A stretch of 32,158 nt of DNA from Bacteroidales bacterium UBA1216 (GCA_002309255.1 DBXI01000069.1:1-32158); one strand, 5' to 3'; positions 14,452-22,462 are shown, counted from the first letter of the stretch. Notes: generated by a model from the sequence alone, not told the origin. Program-made: numbers and translations.

Positions 14452-14570
14452 CCGAAATGGCTGTTAGCCCTCCGGACTTTGTGCCTTGGTTCGCTATAGC
14501 CCTCATTCAAGCGAGCTTGATGAGGCCTCTAACACCCCAAGTCACACACTGCGTGTAACAGCCCTTTCGG
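14452..14570 (-). ncRNA. Rod-like structured element in the porin upstream region
   Basis: CCGAAATGGCTGTTA (14452-14466) is complementary to TAACAGCCCTTTCGG (14556-14570), 15 positions with one mismatch. Inside, GTG and CTTGG (14481-14489) pair with CCAAG and CAC (14537-14545). A terminal hairpin CCTCATTCAAG (14501-14511) pairs with CTTGATGAGG (14516-14525), with one bulged T. On the minus strand the last arm is followed by GGTTTTTAAGG, like a terminator. The element then lies about 60 bases before the porin start. It could be a leader/attenuator or a separate small RNA. No family was recognised. Confidence 0.45.
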
Positions 14571-14625
14571 AAATAAACCTAAAAAACAACTTCGATGAAC
14601 AATGCAATGTTTTTTGTGTTTATCG

Positions 14626-14748
14626 CCTCAATAGTTTGGTACTCCGTAGGAGTGTGGGATTGTACAGGGGCTGGTGCGGTGAACTTGTTTACCGGCAGCA
14701 GCACATGGACAAGCGCACAAAGCACAAGGTGCCACCAAGCTATTGAGG
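14626..14748 (+). ncRNA. Second long-range inverted repeat, possible structured RNA
   Basis: CCTCAATAGTTTGGT (14626-14640) pairs with ACCAAGCTATTGAGG (14734-14748), 15 pairs with one G-U. It encloses about 93 bases that include the small hairpins ACTCC-GTA-GGAGT and CGGTGAAC-TT-GTTTACCG. On the plus strand it is followed by GGTTTTGTATGTTTTTG. It is next to the rod-like element at 14452-14570 but unrelated in sequence. Short frames on both strands cross it without convincing starts or domains. Confidence 0.4.
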
Positions 14749-14771
14749 GGTTTTGTATGTTTTTGTTATTA

Positions 14772-14791
14772 AACACCCGTTTGCGAGTGTT
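14772..14791 (-). terminator. Hairpin terminator after the GH57 gene
   Basis: AACACCCG (14772-14779) and CGAGTGTT (14784-14791) pair around a 4-base loop, beginning four bases after the GH57 stop. On the minus strand the stem is followed by TAATAAC rather than a long T-run, so termination may be weak. Confidence 0.5.
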
Positions 14792-14794
14792 CAC

Positions 14795-16072
14795 TTACGC
14801 TTTCTTGCGGGCACGGAGCTTCTTGATCTCCTCCTGGAGTTCCTCGATTTCCTGGTTCTGATTGTTGATGGTCTTCAGCAGGCCGTTCAACTCCTCGTTC
14901 TCGATGGTGGTCGGGTACTGCTCCTCAACACGCTGCAGGAAGTCCGAGAGGATGTTCATGTAGTTGATGAACGCATCGTAAGCCGACTCGTAGTGGGTGT
15001 TGCCGGCGTTGATGTGGTTCATGTAGAGGAAGTTGTCAGCCACCTGGAGGTGGAGCCAGTCGCGCTGGAGGTTCTTGTCCTGGCAGAGGTGCACGCGCTC
15101 AGCTACAGCGTAGAGCTTGTTGAGTGCCTCCTGCTGCAGGTCGTTGCCTACGAACGGCGCGAGGTCCTTCGCCTCACCGCACCAGGTGTTGGCGAACGGC
15201 ACAGCCAGCGACTCGATGGCAGGTTTCTTGCCCGCCTCGGACGGCGTAAGGAAACCTATCTCCTTCTCCAAAGCGAAGTACGGGATAGCCTTCAGGAACT
15301 CGAAGATACCCGTAGCGGCTTGCTGGCGGATACCGAAGGTCTCGGCGCCGAGCCAGATGTTGACGAGATCCTCCTCCTTGGGCAGGTCGATGATCTGCTG
15401 GGTGAACTTCTCGGCATCCATCGGGTAGCCGGGCCACGAGCTGTCAGAGAACAGGAACGACAGCGAGTCGGAGAGCGCAGCGTTGCGGAGCAGCAGCTTC
15501 ACCTTGGGTGCGGCAGCCGATGAATAGACGTAGTTAGGCGACTTCCATGACAGCAGGTGCTTGGAGCCCTCGGTCATGCAGGTCTTGAAGCCGAGCTTCT
15601 GTGCCTTGAAGGCAAACTCGTCGTCGAAGAGGAGCTCGGTGTTGCACAGGGTCGAGGACTTCTGGCCGAAGAGCTCGCTCAGCTTGTCGGCATGCTGCTT
15701 GACCTGAGCGGAGAACTCATTGGCATCGTACTGCGAAGCCAGCGAGTAGGCGTAAGGCATAGCCACGAACTCCACGCACTTGGTGGCAGCCAGCGCCTTG
15801 AGGGCGTCGATCATCTCGGGCACGAACTGCTCGAACATCTCCAGCATCTCGCCCGAGATAGCGAAGGCGCAGTGGAACTTGCCACGGCTGAGACGGATCA
15901 TCTCCTGCAGGGTCTGGCAGAGAGGCAGGTAGGAGGTCGAAGCCAGGTACTGCACCTGATCCTCGCTCTGCATATCCTCGTAGTAATAGTGGTCGGCACC
16001 GATATCAAAGAAGCGGTAACGTTTCATGCGGAACGGTGCGTGCATCTGGAAGCAAAAACATATATTTTTCAT
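14795..16072 (-). CDS. GH57-family alpha-amylase/glucanotransferase-like protein
   Basis: The 425-residue protein begins MKNICFCFQMHAPFRMKRYR, the typical HxPFR start of Bacteroidales GH57 enzymes. The likely nucleophile is Glu146 in CNTELLFDDE, and the likely acid/base is Asp202 in LSDSLSFLFSD. Family members I recall have LSDDIAFRFS at this site, so the second Asp is replaced by Ser here. A coiled coil of about 30 residues (NNQNQEIEELQEEIKKLRAR) forms the C-terminus. There is no signal peptide, so it acts in the cytoplasm on glycogen or maltodextrin. It is last in the operon with a glycosyltransferase and a debranching enzyme, which supports a role in glycogen turnover. Confidence 0.88.
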   Translation of the reverse strand: MKNICFCFQMHAPFRMKRYRFFDIGADHYYYEDMQSEDQVQYLASTSYLPLCQTLQEMIRLSRGKFHCAFAISGEMLEMFEQFVPEMIDALKALAATKCVEFVAMPYAYSLASQYDANEFSAQVKQHADKLSELFGQKSSTLCNTELLFDDEFAFKAQKLGFKTCMTEGSKHLLSWKSPNYVYSSAAAPKVKLLLRNAALSDSLSFLFSDSSWPGYPMDAEKFTQQIIDLPKEEDLVNIWLGAETFGIRQQAATGIFEFLKAIPYFALEKEIGFLTPSEAGKKPAIESLAVPFANTWCGEAKDLAPFVGNDLQQEALNKLYAVAERVHLCQDKNLQRDWLHLQVADNFLYMNHINAGNTHYESAYDAFINYMNILSDFLQRVEEQYPTTIENEELNGLLKTINNQNQEIEELQEEIKKLRARKKA

Positions 16073-16098
16073 AACTTTGAGATTTTGTCAGTTAATAA

Positions 16099-16148
16099 TC
16101 TTTTGTCTTTGAGCAGCCAAACTTGGCTGCGGTCTTTTGTCTTTGAGC
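16099..16148. repeat. Intercistronic hairpin with flanking direct repeat
   Basis: GCAGCCAA (16113-16120) pairs with TTGGCTGC (16123-16130). The 16-base sequence TCTTTTGTCTTTGAGC occurs at about 16099-16114 and 16133-16148. The same GCAGCCAA/TTGGCTGC hairpin is found in another gap of this operon at 19432-19449. Confidence 0.8.
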
Positions 16149-16156
16149 GAAGCGGT

Positions 16157-17419
16157 CTATAAAGTGTGATTGATTACACCGTCGTAGATGCGGCGCACCT
16201 TGAGGCCGGCATCGTACCACTTGATGTTGTTCACTTCTTCCTTACCCAGCTCGCTGAGCGACTTGTACATAGCGGGATACTTGACGATGGCGTAGATAGC
16301 GTCCGCCATGGCGTCAATGTCCCAGTAGTCGGTCTTGATGGCGTGCTGCAGGATCTCGGCGCAGCCTGACTGGTGCGAGATGATGGACGGGCAGCCCACC
16401 TGCATCGCCTCCAGCGGGGATATACCGAAAGGCTCCGAGACGGACGGCATGATATACACATCACTTTCGCAGAGCATCTCCTGCACCTGCTTGCCGCGCA
16501 TGAAGCCCGGGAAGTGGAACTTGTCGGCTATGCCGCGTTTGGCGACGAGGTCGATCATCTCCTGCATCTTGTCGCCTGAGCCTGCCATGACGAAGCGGAC
16601 GCCGTCGGTCTTGGCGAGCACGCGGGCTGCAGCCTCAACGAAGAACTCCGGTCCCTTCTGCATCGTTATACGACCGAGGAAGGTGACGAGCTTGTCCTTA
16701 CGCGGATGCTTGACGAACTCATCGGGATTAGGCAGCGGCTCTACGGCGTTGTGAACGGTAGAAACCTTGTATGCCGGGATGCCGTACTTCTCGATGACCG
16801 TGTTGCGGGTGAGGTTACTTACGCACATGATGTGATCCGCCTCCTCCATGCCGCGCTTCTCGATGCTGAACACCGTGGGGTTGACATTGCCGCGTGAGCG
16901 GTCGAAGTCCGTGGCGTGTACGTGGATGACGAGCGGCTTGCCGCTGATATGCTTGGCGAAGACACCTGCGGGATAGGTCAGCCAGTCGTGGGAGTGGATG
17001 ATGTCGAAGTCCAGGCTATGCGCCAGAACCGATGCCACTGCCTCGTAGTTGCTGATCTCCTCAAGCAGGTTGTCGGGATAACGGCCGGAGAACCCGATGC
17101 AACCGAGATCGTCCGTGCCGATACGCGTGAAGTCGTAGTGGATGCCGTTGCGGAAATTGTAGAACTCTTCGGGCGACATGCGTCCCTCCATACGCTGGCG
17201 GACGTAGTTGTAATCCACATCCTTCCAAACGACAGGAACACTGTTAGCACCGATGATTCGCAGGAACGACTGATCCTCGTCGCCCCAGGGTTTGGGGATG
17301 ACGAAGGTGATCTGCATGTCCTCCTGCTGAGCCATGCCGCGGGTCAGACCGTAACTGGCGGTACCTAAACCTCCAAGGATATGAGGGGGAAATTCCCAAC
17401 CGAACATTAAAGCTTTCAT
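16157..17419 (-). CDS. GT4/GT5-type glycosyltransferase, glycogen synthase-like
   Basis: The 420-residue protein has a GT-B fold. Its N-terminus is MKALMFGWEFPPHILGGLGT with the GGLG acceptor-loop motif. HSHDWLTYPAG lies in the N-terminal domain, FLGRITMQKGPEFFVEAA at the start of the C-terminal domain, and the retaining E-x7-E motif is SEPFGISPLEAM. It likely adds glucose to an alpha-glucan in the cytoplasm. It is 12 bases after the debranching enzyme gene and 84 bases before the GH57 gene. This gene trio is a known Bacteroidales arrangement for glycogen metabolism. Donor (UDP- or ADP-glucose) cannot be read from the sequence. Confidence 0.88.
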   Translation of the reverse strand: MKALMFGWEFPPHILGGLGTASYGLTRGMAQQEDMQITFVIPKPWGDEDQSFLRIIGANSVPVVWKDVDYNYVRQRMEGRMSPEEFYNFRNGIHYDFTRIGTDDLGCIGFSGRYPDNLLEEISNYEAVASVLAHSLDFDIIHSHDWLTYPAGVFAKHISGKPLVIHVHATDFDRSRGNVNPTVFSIEKRGMEEADHIMCVSNLTRNTVIEKYGIPAYKVSTVHNAVEPLPNPDEFVKHPRKDKLVTFLGRITMQKGPEFFVEAAARVLAKTDGVRFVMAGSGDKMQEMIDLVAKRGIADKFHFPGFMRGKQVQEMLCESDVYIMPSVSEPFGISPLEAMQVGCPSIISHQSGCAEILQHAIKTDYWDIDAMADAIYAIVKYPAMYKSLSELGKEEVNNIKWYDAGLKVRRIYDGVINHTL

Positions 17420-17431
17420 ATCTCGTACCTC

Positions 17432-19396
17432 CTATTTTTGTTCGTTATTCTCTGCGGCTGCAGCTTGCTGCTCCATGGCGCGCAGTTCGTTAAATACCGT
17501 GAGTGCTGCGGCTACGCTGGGTGCGTAGCTCATGCCGCCGTGTCCCTTGTAGGGCGGGTTGCCGTCGTAGAGCTCGTTGAGCGTGCCGACGCATAGTTCA
17601 CTCATCTCCGCCTCAAATCCAACGAGCAGGCGGCGCATGAAGCTCTCGCCGCTATGCTGATAGACGCGCAGATACGCCTTGCCGTAAGCCGAGAGGGTGG
17701 ATGGCCATACGGGACCGTTGTGGAAGTTACGGTCGCGCTCCAGCTGACCGCCGATATATACGGGACGGTAGTTGCCGCTCTTCGGCGATAGGGTACGCAA
17801 TCCCTTGGGCGTATATAGCTCCTTGGTGCAGATATCAACGATAGCCTTCTGCTGGCGGCGGTCAAGCGGCGAGTACGGTAGCGAGACAGCCCAGATCTGG
17901 TTCGGACGAACCTCCTTGTCCTGGTACTGGTCGATGACGTAGTCGTTCAGGTAGAGACCGTTCCAGAACGTGCGGACGAAGGCGTCACGTGTGAGTTCGG
18001 ACTGGTACTCCATCAGTTCCGCCTGATGCTCCTTGCCGGCAGCCTTCAGCAGCTCGGTGAGGAAGCACATGGCGTTGTACCAGTAGGCGTTGATCTCCAC
18101 CACGTAGCCGGTACGCGGGGTGATAGGACGGCCGTTCTCCATAGCACCCATCCATGTGGCGGGTTGCTGCGTGCCGTCCACCCACAGCAGACCGTTGTGG
18201 TGCAGTTGTGCACGCGGATGTTTGCCCTTGCGGTAGAAGGCGATGATGTCCTGAATGAGCTCGCCGTACTGTGCGGCTACGTCCTTGATATCGGCGAACT
18301 TGGCGTACTCCTGGATGGCATAGACGAACCACAGCAGCGAGTCGGGCTCGCCCATGTCCGCCATCTTGATGCCTTCGCGCTGTCCGTCAAGGAACGCGCG
18401 CACCTCGGGTACGGCGGTCTTGTTGATGATCACATCCCAGTACTCGGGACGGTTGATGCCCATCGTGCAGGCGGTAACAGCGAAGAACTCGCTGCGTGCA
18501 TTGGGCGTGTACCACGGATAGCCGGGCAGCAGATAACACTTGTCGCCCTCGCGTTTGTAGAACTGCGAGGCTGAGTTCTTGAGCCACGAGTACATGTCGT
18601 TCTTCGGCATGCGGCGCTCGGATTCTTTCTCCCAGAGCTGCTTCAGTCCTGACGGCTTGAGCTCGCTCACGCCGGCGGAGAAGATGATCGACTCACCCTT
18701 GCGCATCTGCACCTCGAAGTAGCCGGGCACCATCTGGTCCTCCTTGTACTCGAAGCCGCGCTCCTTCTCCTTGCGGTAGCGGATGCCCTCGTACCAGTGC
18801 GGGTCGTGCACGTACTCCACCTGCTTGTTGAATTGCATGTACAAACGCGGCAGCGAGTCGTAGAGCTGGCACGAACGGCCGTTGGCACAGTCGTCCATGT
18901 TCGTGTTGGCCATGCCGTTGGCGTGGGTCAGGGAGTTGATGTCGCGGAAGGCGAGGAACGGCTTGAAGCGCATTGTGGTGGACGCACCCGACTCAAGCAG
19001 GGTGTAACGAACCAGGATACGCGGCTCAAAGCTGACAAGCATGTGCTCCTTGGTCAGAACAACGCCGCCTACGCGGTACGTGGTCTTACTGATGGTGATG
19101 CAGTCGAACTCGCGGATATACTTGTGTCCGTTGGGTGAGAACTGGTTCTCGCCGTACTCGTGCAACCCGAGGTTGAAGGCTGCACCGTGCTGGATAATCG
19201 TCTCGTCGAGAGACGACAGGAGCACATAGTTGTGATCTCCTACCGGTACTACCAACTGGCCATGGTACTTACGCGTGTTGCAGCCCACAAGGGTCGATGC
19301 ACAATACGCGCCGGCACGGTTGGTCAGCAGCAGCTCCTTACTCAAACTTCGCTCGAGGTTGACGAGCAAGGTCTTGTCAAAATTTAAGTAGCTCAT
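17432..19396 (-). CDS. Glycogen debranching enzyme (amylo-alpha-1,6-glucosidase, GH133 type)
   Basis: The start is set at the ATG at 19396 (MSYLNFDKTLLVNLERSLSK), which matches family N-termini; an in-frame ATG at 19426 would add ten atypical residues. The 654-residue product has the GDE N-terminal domain (ELLLTNRAGAYCASTLVG, CNTRKYHGQLVVPVGDHNY). The C-terminal alpha/alpha barrel contains LWVDGTQQPATWMGAMENGR, ITPRTGYVVEINAYWYNAM, RPNQIWAVSLPYSPLD and GPVWPSTLSAYGKAYLR. It should hydrolyse alpha-1,6 branch stubs of glycogen in the cytoplasm. It lies between manC and the glycosyltransferase, all on the minus strand. Confidence 0.93.
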   Translation of the reverse strand: MSYLNFDKTLLVNLERSLSKELLLTNRAGAYCASTLVGCNTRKYHGQLVVPVGDHNYVLLSSLDETIIQHGAAFNLGLHEYGENQFSPNGHKYIREFDCITISKTTYRVGGVVLTKEHMLVSFEPRILVRYTLLESGASTTMRFKPFLAFRDINSLTHANGMANTNMDDCANGRSCQLYDSLPRLYMQFNKQVEYVHDPHWYEGIRYRKEKERGFEYKEDQMVPGYFEVQMRKGESIIFSAGVSELKPSGLKQLWEKESERRMPKNDMYSWLKNSASQFYKREGDKCYLLPGYPWYTPNARSEFFAVTACTMGINRPEYWDVIINKTAVPEVRAFLDGQREGIKMADMGEPDSLLWFVYAIQEYAKFADIKDVAAQYGELIQDIIAFYRKGKHPRAQLHHNGLLWVDGTQQPATWMGAMENGRPITPRTGYVVEINAYWYNAMCFLTELLKAAGKEHQAELMEYQSELTRDAFVRTFWNGLYLNDYVIDQYQDKEVRPNQIWAVSLPYSPLDRRQQKAIVDICTKELYTPKGLRTLSPKSGNYRPVYIGGQLERDRNFHNGPVWPSTLSAYGKAYLRVYQHSGESFMRRLLVGFEAEMSELCVGTLNELYDGNPPYKGHGGMSYAPSVAAALTVFNELRAMEQQAAAAENNEQK

Positions 19397-19431
19397 AGTA
19401 TTGTTGTGTTTTGCTTTTGTATGCATTTTGT

Positions 19432-19449
19432 GCAGCCAATCTTGGCTGC
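19432..19449. repeat. Intercistronic GCAGCCAA hairpin, second copy
   Basis: GCAGCCAA (19432-19439) pairs with TTGGCTGC (19442-19449) in the gap between manC and the debranching gene. It is the same stem as at 16113-16130. The perfect 8-bp stem, with no long T-run, suggests a transcript-processing or mild termination site. Confidence 0.75.
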
Positions 19450-19455
19450 AAGCGG

Positions 19456-20619
19456 TTAGCTGTATTGCCCGCCAAACTTGGCATCCACATCCGCCACGAT
19501 CTGGCGGATGTTCTGCTCGTGCTGCTTGCGGCAGATGAGCAGCACGTTGCCGTTCTGCGCCACAATCATATCCTGTAGGCCTTCGATGACCGCCAGGTTG
19601 CCGTCGGGCAGGGTGACTACGTTGCCGTTGCTCTCATAGAACAGCGTATTGCCATGCAGGGCGACGTTCTGCTGCTCGTCCTTGTTGCCAAGGTCATACA
19701 GCGAGCCCCATGTGCCGAGATCGCTCCAGCCGAAGTCGGCGTAGATCACGCGCACATCGGCGGCTTTCTCCAGTATGCCGTAGTCCAGACTGATGTTCGG
19801 GCAGGTGGGGAACATCTCCTGAATGAACGCCTCTTCGGCGGGAGTGCTCATCACTTCGTCGCCCTTCTTGAACACGTCGGCTATCGTCGGCTGGTGCGTG
19901 CGGAACGCCTTGCGGATGGCGCGAATGTTCCAGAGGAAGATGCCGCTGTTCCAGAGGAACTCGCCGCTCTCATAGAACACTTTCGCCAACTCGAGGTTCG
20001 GCTTCTCGGTGAAGGTCTTCACGGGCAGCACGGCGTTCTCGCGTTTGTTGCTGACACCATCCAGCTGGATGTAGCCGTAGCCCGTCTCCGGACGCGTGGG
20101 ACGCATGCCGAGGGTGAGCAGACTGTCGTGATCAGCTATGTGCTGCAGGCCGACCTTCAGCGTCTCGATGAACTTGTCCTCGCGCAGGATGAGGTGGTCG
20201 CTCGGCGCAACTATGATGTTGGCATGGCTCTCATCGCTCTCCCAGTCCACGTCGGCGATGCTCTTCACGCCCATGCGGCGACCCATGATACCCGATATAT
20301 GCGACACGGCATAAGCCACTGCCGGCGCGGTGTTCCTTCGCGCAGGCTCGCACAGAATCTGCTCAGGTTTGAGTTCAGGCAGCTGCTCGAGCATCATGTC
20401 GCGGTAGAGGACGTTCGTCACAATCAGGATGTTCTCCATCGGAACGAGTTCGCGGAAGCGGTTAACCGTCATCTGCAGCAGACTTTGCCCTGTGCCGAAG
20501 AAGTCCAGAAACTGCTTCGGACGACTGTTGCGGCTCTCCGGCCAGAAACGACTGCCTACGCCACCGGCCATGATGACGCAGAAGTTACGGTCAAGCGATA
20601 ACTTATCAGTATTTCCCAT
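19456..20619 (-). CDS. manC: Mannose-1-phosphate guanylyltransferase
   Basis: The 387-residue protein has the nucleotidyltransferase signature CVIMAGGVGSRFWPESR near residues 14-30, then RPKQFLDFFG, the sugar-binding segment TGYGYIQLDG and the FTEKPNLE motif. Further on are SGEFLWNSGIFLW and FGWSDLGTWGSLYD, all typical of GDP-mannose pyrophosphorylases of the short, single-domain form. It makes GDP-mannose from mannose-1-phosphate and GTP, for surface glycans. It is the first gene of the minus-strand operon with glycogen enzymes, separated from the debranching gene by 59 bases and a hairpin. A promoter lies directly upstream. Confidence 0.95.
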   Translation of the reverse strand: MGNTDKLSLDRNFCVIMAGGVGSRFWPESRNSRPKQFLDFFGTGQSLLQMTVNRFRELVPMENILIVTNVLYRDMMLEQLPELKPEQILCEPARRNTAPAVAYAVSHISGIMGRRMGVKSIADVDWESDESHANIIVAPSDHLILREDKFIETLKVGLQHIADHDSLLTLGMRPTRPETGYGYIQLDGVSNKRENAVLPVKTFTEKPNLELAKVFYESGEFLWNSGIFLWNIRAIRKAFRTHQPTIADVFKKGDEVMSTPAEEAFIQEMFPTCPNISLDYGILEKAADVRVIYADFGWSDLGTWGSLYDLGNKDEQQNVALHGNTLFYESNGNVVTLPDGNLAVIEGLQDMIVAQNGNVLLICRKQHEQNIRQIVADVDAKFGGQYS

Positions 20620-20641
20620 GTCTTAGGTTTTAATTTGCCTA

Positions 20642-20672
20642 CAAAGTTACAAAAAAAAAATCAAATATGCAA
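20642..20672 (-). promoter_or_regulatory. Promoter for the manC-glycogen operon
   Basis: On the minus strand TTGC (20669-20672) and TAACTTTG (20642-20649) are spaced as in Bacteroidetes promoters. The -7 box is only about 22 bases from the manC ATG, so the leader would be very short. Confidence 0.75.
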
Positions 20673-20690
20673 ATAAAATGACAAAATATA

Positions 20691-20739
20691 TCGAAATATC
20701 TCGAAATATTTGCATTTTTCAACAAATTGTCGAAATTTC
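20691..20739. repeat. TCGAAATATC direct repeats, possible operator
   Basis: TCGAAATATC at 20691-20700 and TCGAAATATT at 20701-20710 are adjacent, and TCGAAATTTC is at 20730-20739. They lie between the divergent promoters of manC and the MNT gene. A regulator-binding role is inferred only from position and repetition. Confidence 0.4.
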
Positions 20740-20781
20740 TCACTTTCCATTCTATATTTTGGCAAAATTTTCTCTTTACAT

Positions 20782-20811
20782 TTGCAAATGTCATTTTTTT
20801 TTGTAACTTTG
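20782..20811 (+). promoter_or_regulatory. Promoter for the MNT/HEPN genes
   Basis: TTGCAAATG starts at 20782 and TAACTTTG lies at 20804-20811, 22 bases before the MNT start at 20833. Confidence 0.82.
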
Positions 20812-20832
20812 CAACGAAAATTGAAAAACGGT

Positions 20833-21147
20833 ATGAATCGCGCAGAAGTAGTCAAGCAAATCAGTCAAACAATCCGACAAGTTGCTCCGCAAGCAACGGC
20901 TATCTTATATGGCTCTCAGGCGCGTGGCGAAGCGCGCCCAGACAGCGATATTGATGTGCTCATACTGCTGGATGGCGACAAGATGACTCTGCAGCGTGAG
21001 ATGGAAGTGACGAGTCCTCTTTATGAAATAGAATGGAAGACCGGCGTATTGGTCAGCCCTACTGTTATGTTACGCCGGCAATGGGAGAATATGCCATTCA
21101 AAACGCCGTTTTATATTAACGTCATGAACGAAGGAATACGGATATGA
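20833..21147 (+). CDS. MNT-type minimal nucleotidyltransferase, antitoxin of a HEPN/MNT pair
   Basis: The start ATG at 20833 (MNRAEVVKQISQTIRQ) directly follows the promoter; an upstream in-frame extension would begin before the promoter. The 104-residue product carries the nucleotidyltransferase motif LYGSQARGEARPDSDIDVLI, that is GS-x-x-R and the D-x-D pair (Asp39, Asp41 approximately). In known HEPN/MNT modules this protein neutralises the HEPN ribonuclease toxin by AMPylating it. Its stop overlaps the start of a HEPN-like frame by four bases (ATGA), the usual coupling, but that partner is broken. Confidence 0.9.
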   Translation: MNRAEVVKQISQTIRQVAPQATAILYGSQARGEARPDSDIDVLILLDGDKMTLQREMEVTSPLYEIEWKTGVLVSPTVMLRRQWENMPFKTPFYINVMNEGIRI

Positions 21148-21381
21148 AAGAGACATTGGATGAACAAAGCCGGCTTGGGTTAGTGCGCTATCGCATGGAG
21201 CGAGCGAATATCCAAAGGTATTCTTTCGCTGGCTCATGGCAAAACATTTAACACTCTTTTTGAAAAAAGGCATAGCAGCGACTATGAGGCATTTGCGTAT
21301 TGCGACAAGGAATTGGTGGATAGCCTGACACCATTAGCCGAAGCTTTCATCGCAAGGATTAAAGAGTTGCTTCAACAATAG
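21144..21381 (+). pseudogene. HEPN-domain toxin gene with internal deletion
   Basis: From the ATG at 21144 the frame reads MKETLDEQSRLGLVRYRMER, typical of a HEPN N-terminus, but stops soon after (SFAGSWQNI). A different frame starting around 21222 reads SLAHGKTFNTLFEKRHSSDY, then EAFAYCDKELVDSLTPLAEA and ends KELLQQ at the stop 21379-21381. That is a HEPN C-terminal half. Together they account for about 70 of the usual 125-135 residues. The middle, which normally holds the R-x4-6-H ribonuclease motif, is missing. The deletion junction is near 21200-21222. The toxin is therefore very likely inactive. Confidence 0.8.
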
Positions 21382-21499
21382 TGATACAACATACGTCCCT
21401 TCCACGACGCTAAACCGGCTCGCTGGCACCGACAGCGAAATAAAGCGGTGACATATTAAAATAAAAGAAGCGTTTGCTTTATTTGAGGATTTTTTCAAA

Positions 21500-21596
21500 C
21501 TTGGACACTTTGAAATAACACTTCCGAGAATATGGCGAAACGCTCACGCTAACGTGTGAGCTTTCTGCATATATTGGAGTGTTATGGGAGTCCAAG
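21500..21596 (+). ncRNA. Long hairpin leader upstream of the AT-rich lipoprotein
   Basis: An extended nested structure: CTTGGAC (21500-21506) with GTCCAAG (21590-21596); ATAACACTTCC with GGAGTGTTAT, one base bulged; AATATG with CATAT(A)TT; and GCTCACG with CGTGTGAGC around a short CTAA loop near 21550. The whole arm spans about 97 bases and ends about 110 bases before the lipoprotein start at 21705. I have an impression of similar sequences before other Bacteroidales genes, but cannot name a family. A cis-regulatory RNA or a dispersed repeat are both possible. Confidence 0.5.
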
Positions 21597-21704
21597 CCCG
21601 AAAGAACCAATAGCAGTTGGCTCACATTTTTGTATGCACGTAACTAAATAATCAATAATCATTAAAACCGATGCTCAATGGGATATAAGCGAGCAACAAA
21701 AAAA

Positions 21705-22406
21705 ATGAAAAAGAATCTATTATTTGTTTTGTTTGCTTTTACAGGTCTGTTATTATCGTCATGTAACAATGATCAGAACAATCCAGAAACAGATAAGAAC
21801 AATCAAACAACACCACAAACGGACACTAATCCATATCCTTATCTTCGTGTCAGTGATCTCATGCCATTAGAATTAATGACGATAGCTCAAGCAGAGGCTA
21901 AACTTGCAGAAATGGGTTATAAAGGAGGTTGGGATGCCACTAAAAAAGGATATATTTATTTGTCTTCTGATAAAAATGAAAAAATCACATTAGGTCATAC
22001 ATCTGAATTTGGAGTATATCAAGTTTCATATGAGGCAGAAAAAGGAGTAATTCCTTCACAAGCAAGTCCATGGCTTAAACACATTGCAGAAAAGGTCAGC
22101 CTGCCCGCAAAAGCAATAGAGATTTCAGGTGTTAAAGAAATATCCTTTTCAAGCGGTGGGTGTAGAGGAACAAAGGAAATATCTTGTCCTACATATCCAG
22201 ATTTTTTAAATATGGTAAGTGATTTGTCTTCTGGCATGCTTGTTACTGGCTATTGGGGAGCACCTATCGTTACCAATAACTATCCGACAGGGTACTATGG
22301 CGGAATTATTATATCATATGAATATGAGGATAACAAAGATTATGCGATGTTGACCATTCGGTTTATATATCATGAACAAAAAGACGACAAGCCATTAGAA
22401 GAGTGA
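21705..22406 (+). CDS. Lipoprotein of unknown function, AT-rich
   Basis: The start is the ATG at 21705 (MKKNLLFVLFAFTGLLLSSC), which gives a lipobox LSSC with Cys20; an upstream in-frame ATG at 21678 would add nine residues before the signal. The mature protein of about 213 residues begins with an Asn/Thr/Gln-rich linker. It then has a compact domain (LMTIAQAEAKLAEMGYKGGW, ISFSSGGCRGTKEISCPTYP with two further cysteines, YYGGIIISYEYEDNK). No family was recognised. Codon use is clearly richer in A and T than in neighbouring genes, which suggests recent acquisition. A terminator follows at 22463-22510. Confidence 0.8.
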   Translation: MKKNLLFVLFAFTGLLLSSCNNDQNNPETDKNNQTTPQTDTNPYPYLRVSDLMPLELMTIAQAEAKLAEMGYKGGWDATKKGYIYLSSDKNEKITLGHTSEFGVYQVSYEAEKGVIPSQASPWLKHIAEKVSLPAKAIEISGVKEISFSSGGCRGTKEISCPTYPDFLNMVSDLSSGMLVTGYWGAPIVTNNYPTGYYGGIIISYEYEDNKDYAMLTIRFIYHEQKDDKPLEE

Positions 22407-22462
22407 TGCATAACGTAGGCCTAAAGCAAGGGTCTACGATTAGCGCCTATTCTTCGCGAGCG

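Noticed and set aside
14579..14861. Small frames on both strands across the structured region (plus from 14595, minus from a GTG at 14794)
   Set aside because: Both cross the long inverted repeat, have poor start contexts and no recognisable domain. Structure is the simpler explanation, though a small protein cannot be ruled out.
19654..20601. A 315-residue plus-strand frame opposite manC
   Set aside because: manC is certain from its signature motifs, and the antisense product has no recognisable feature.
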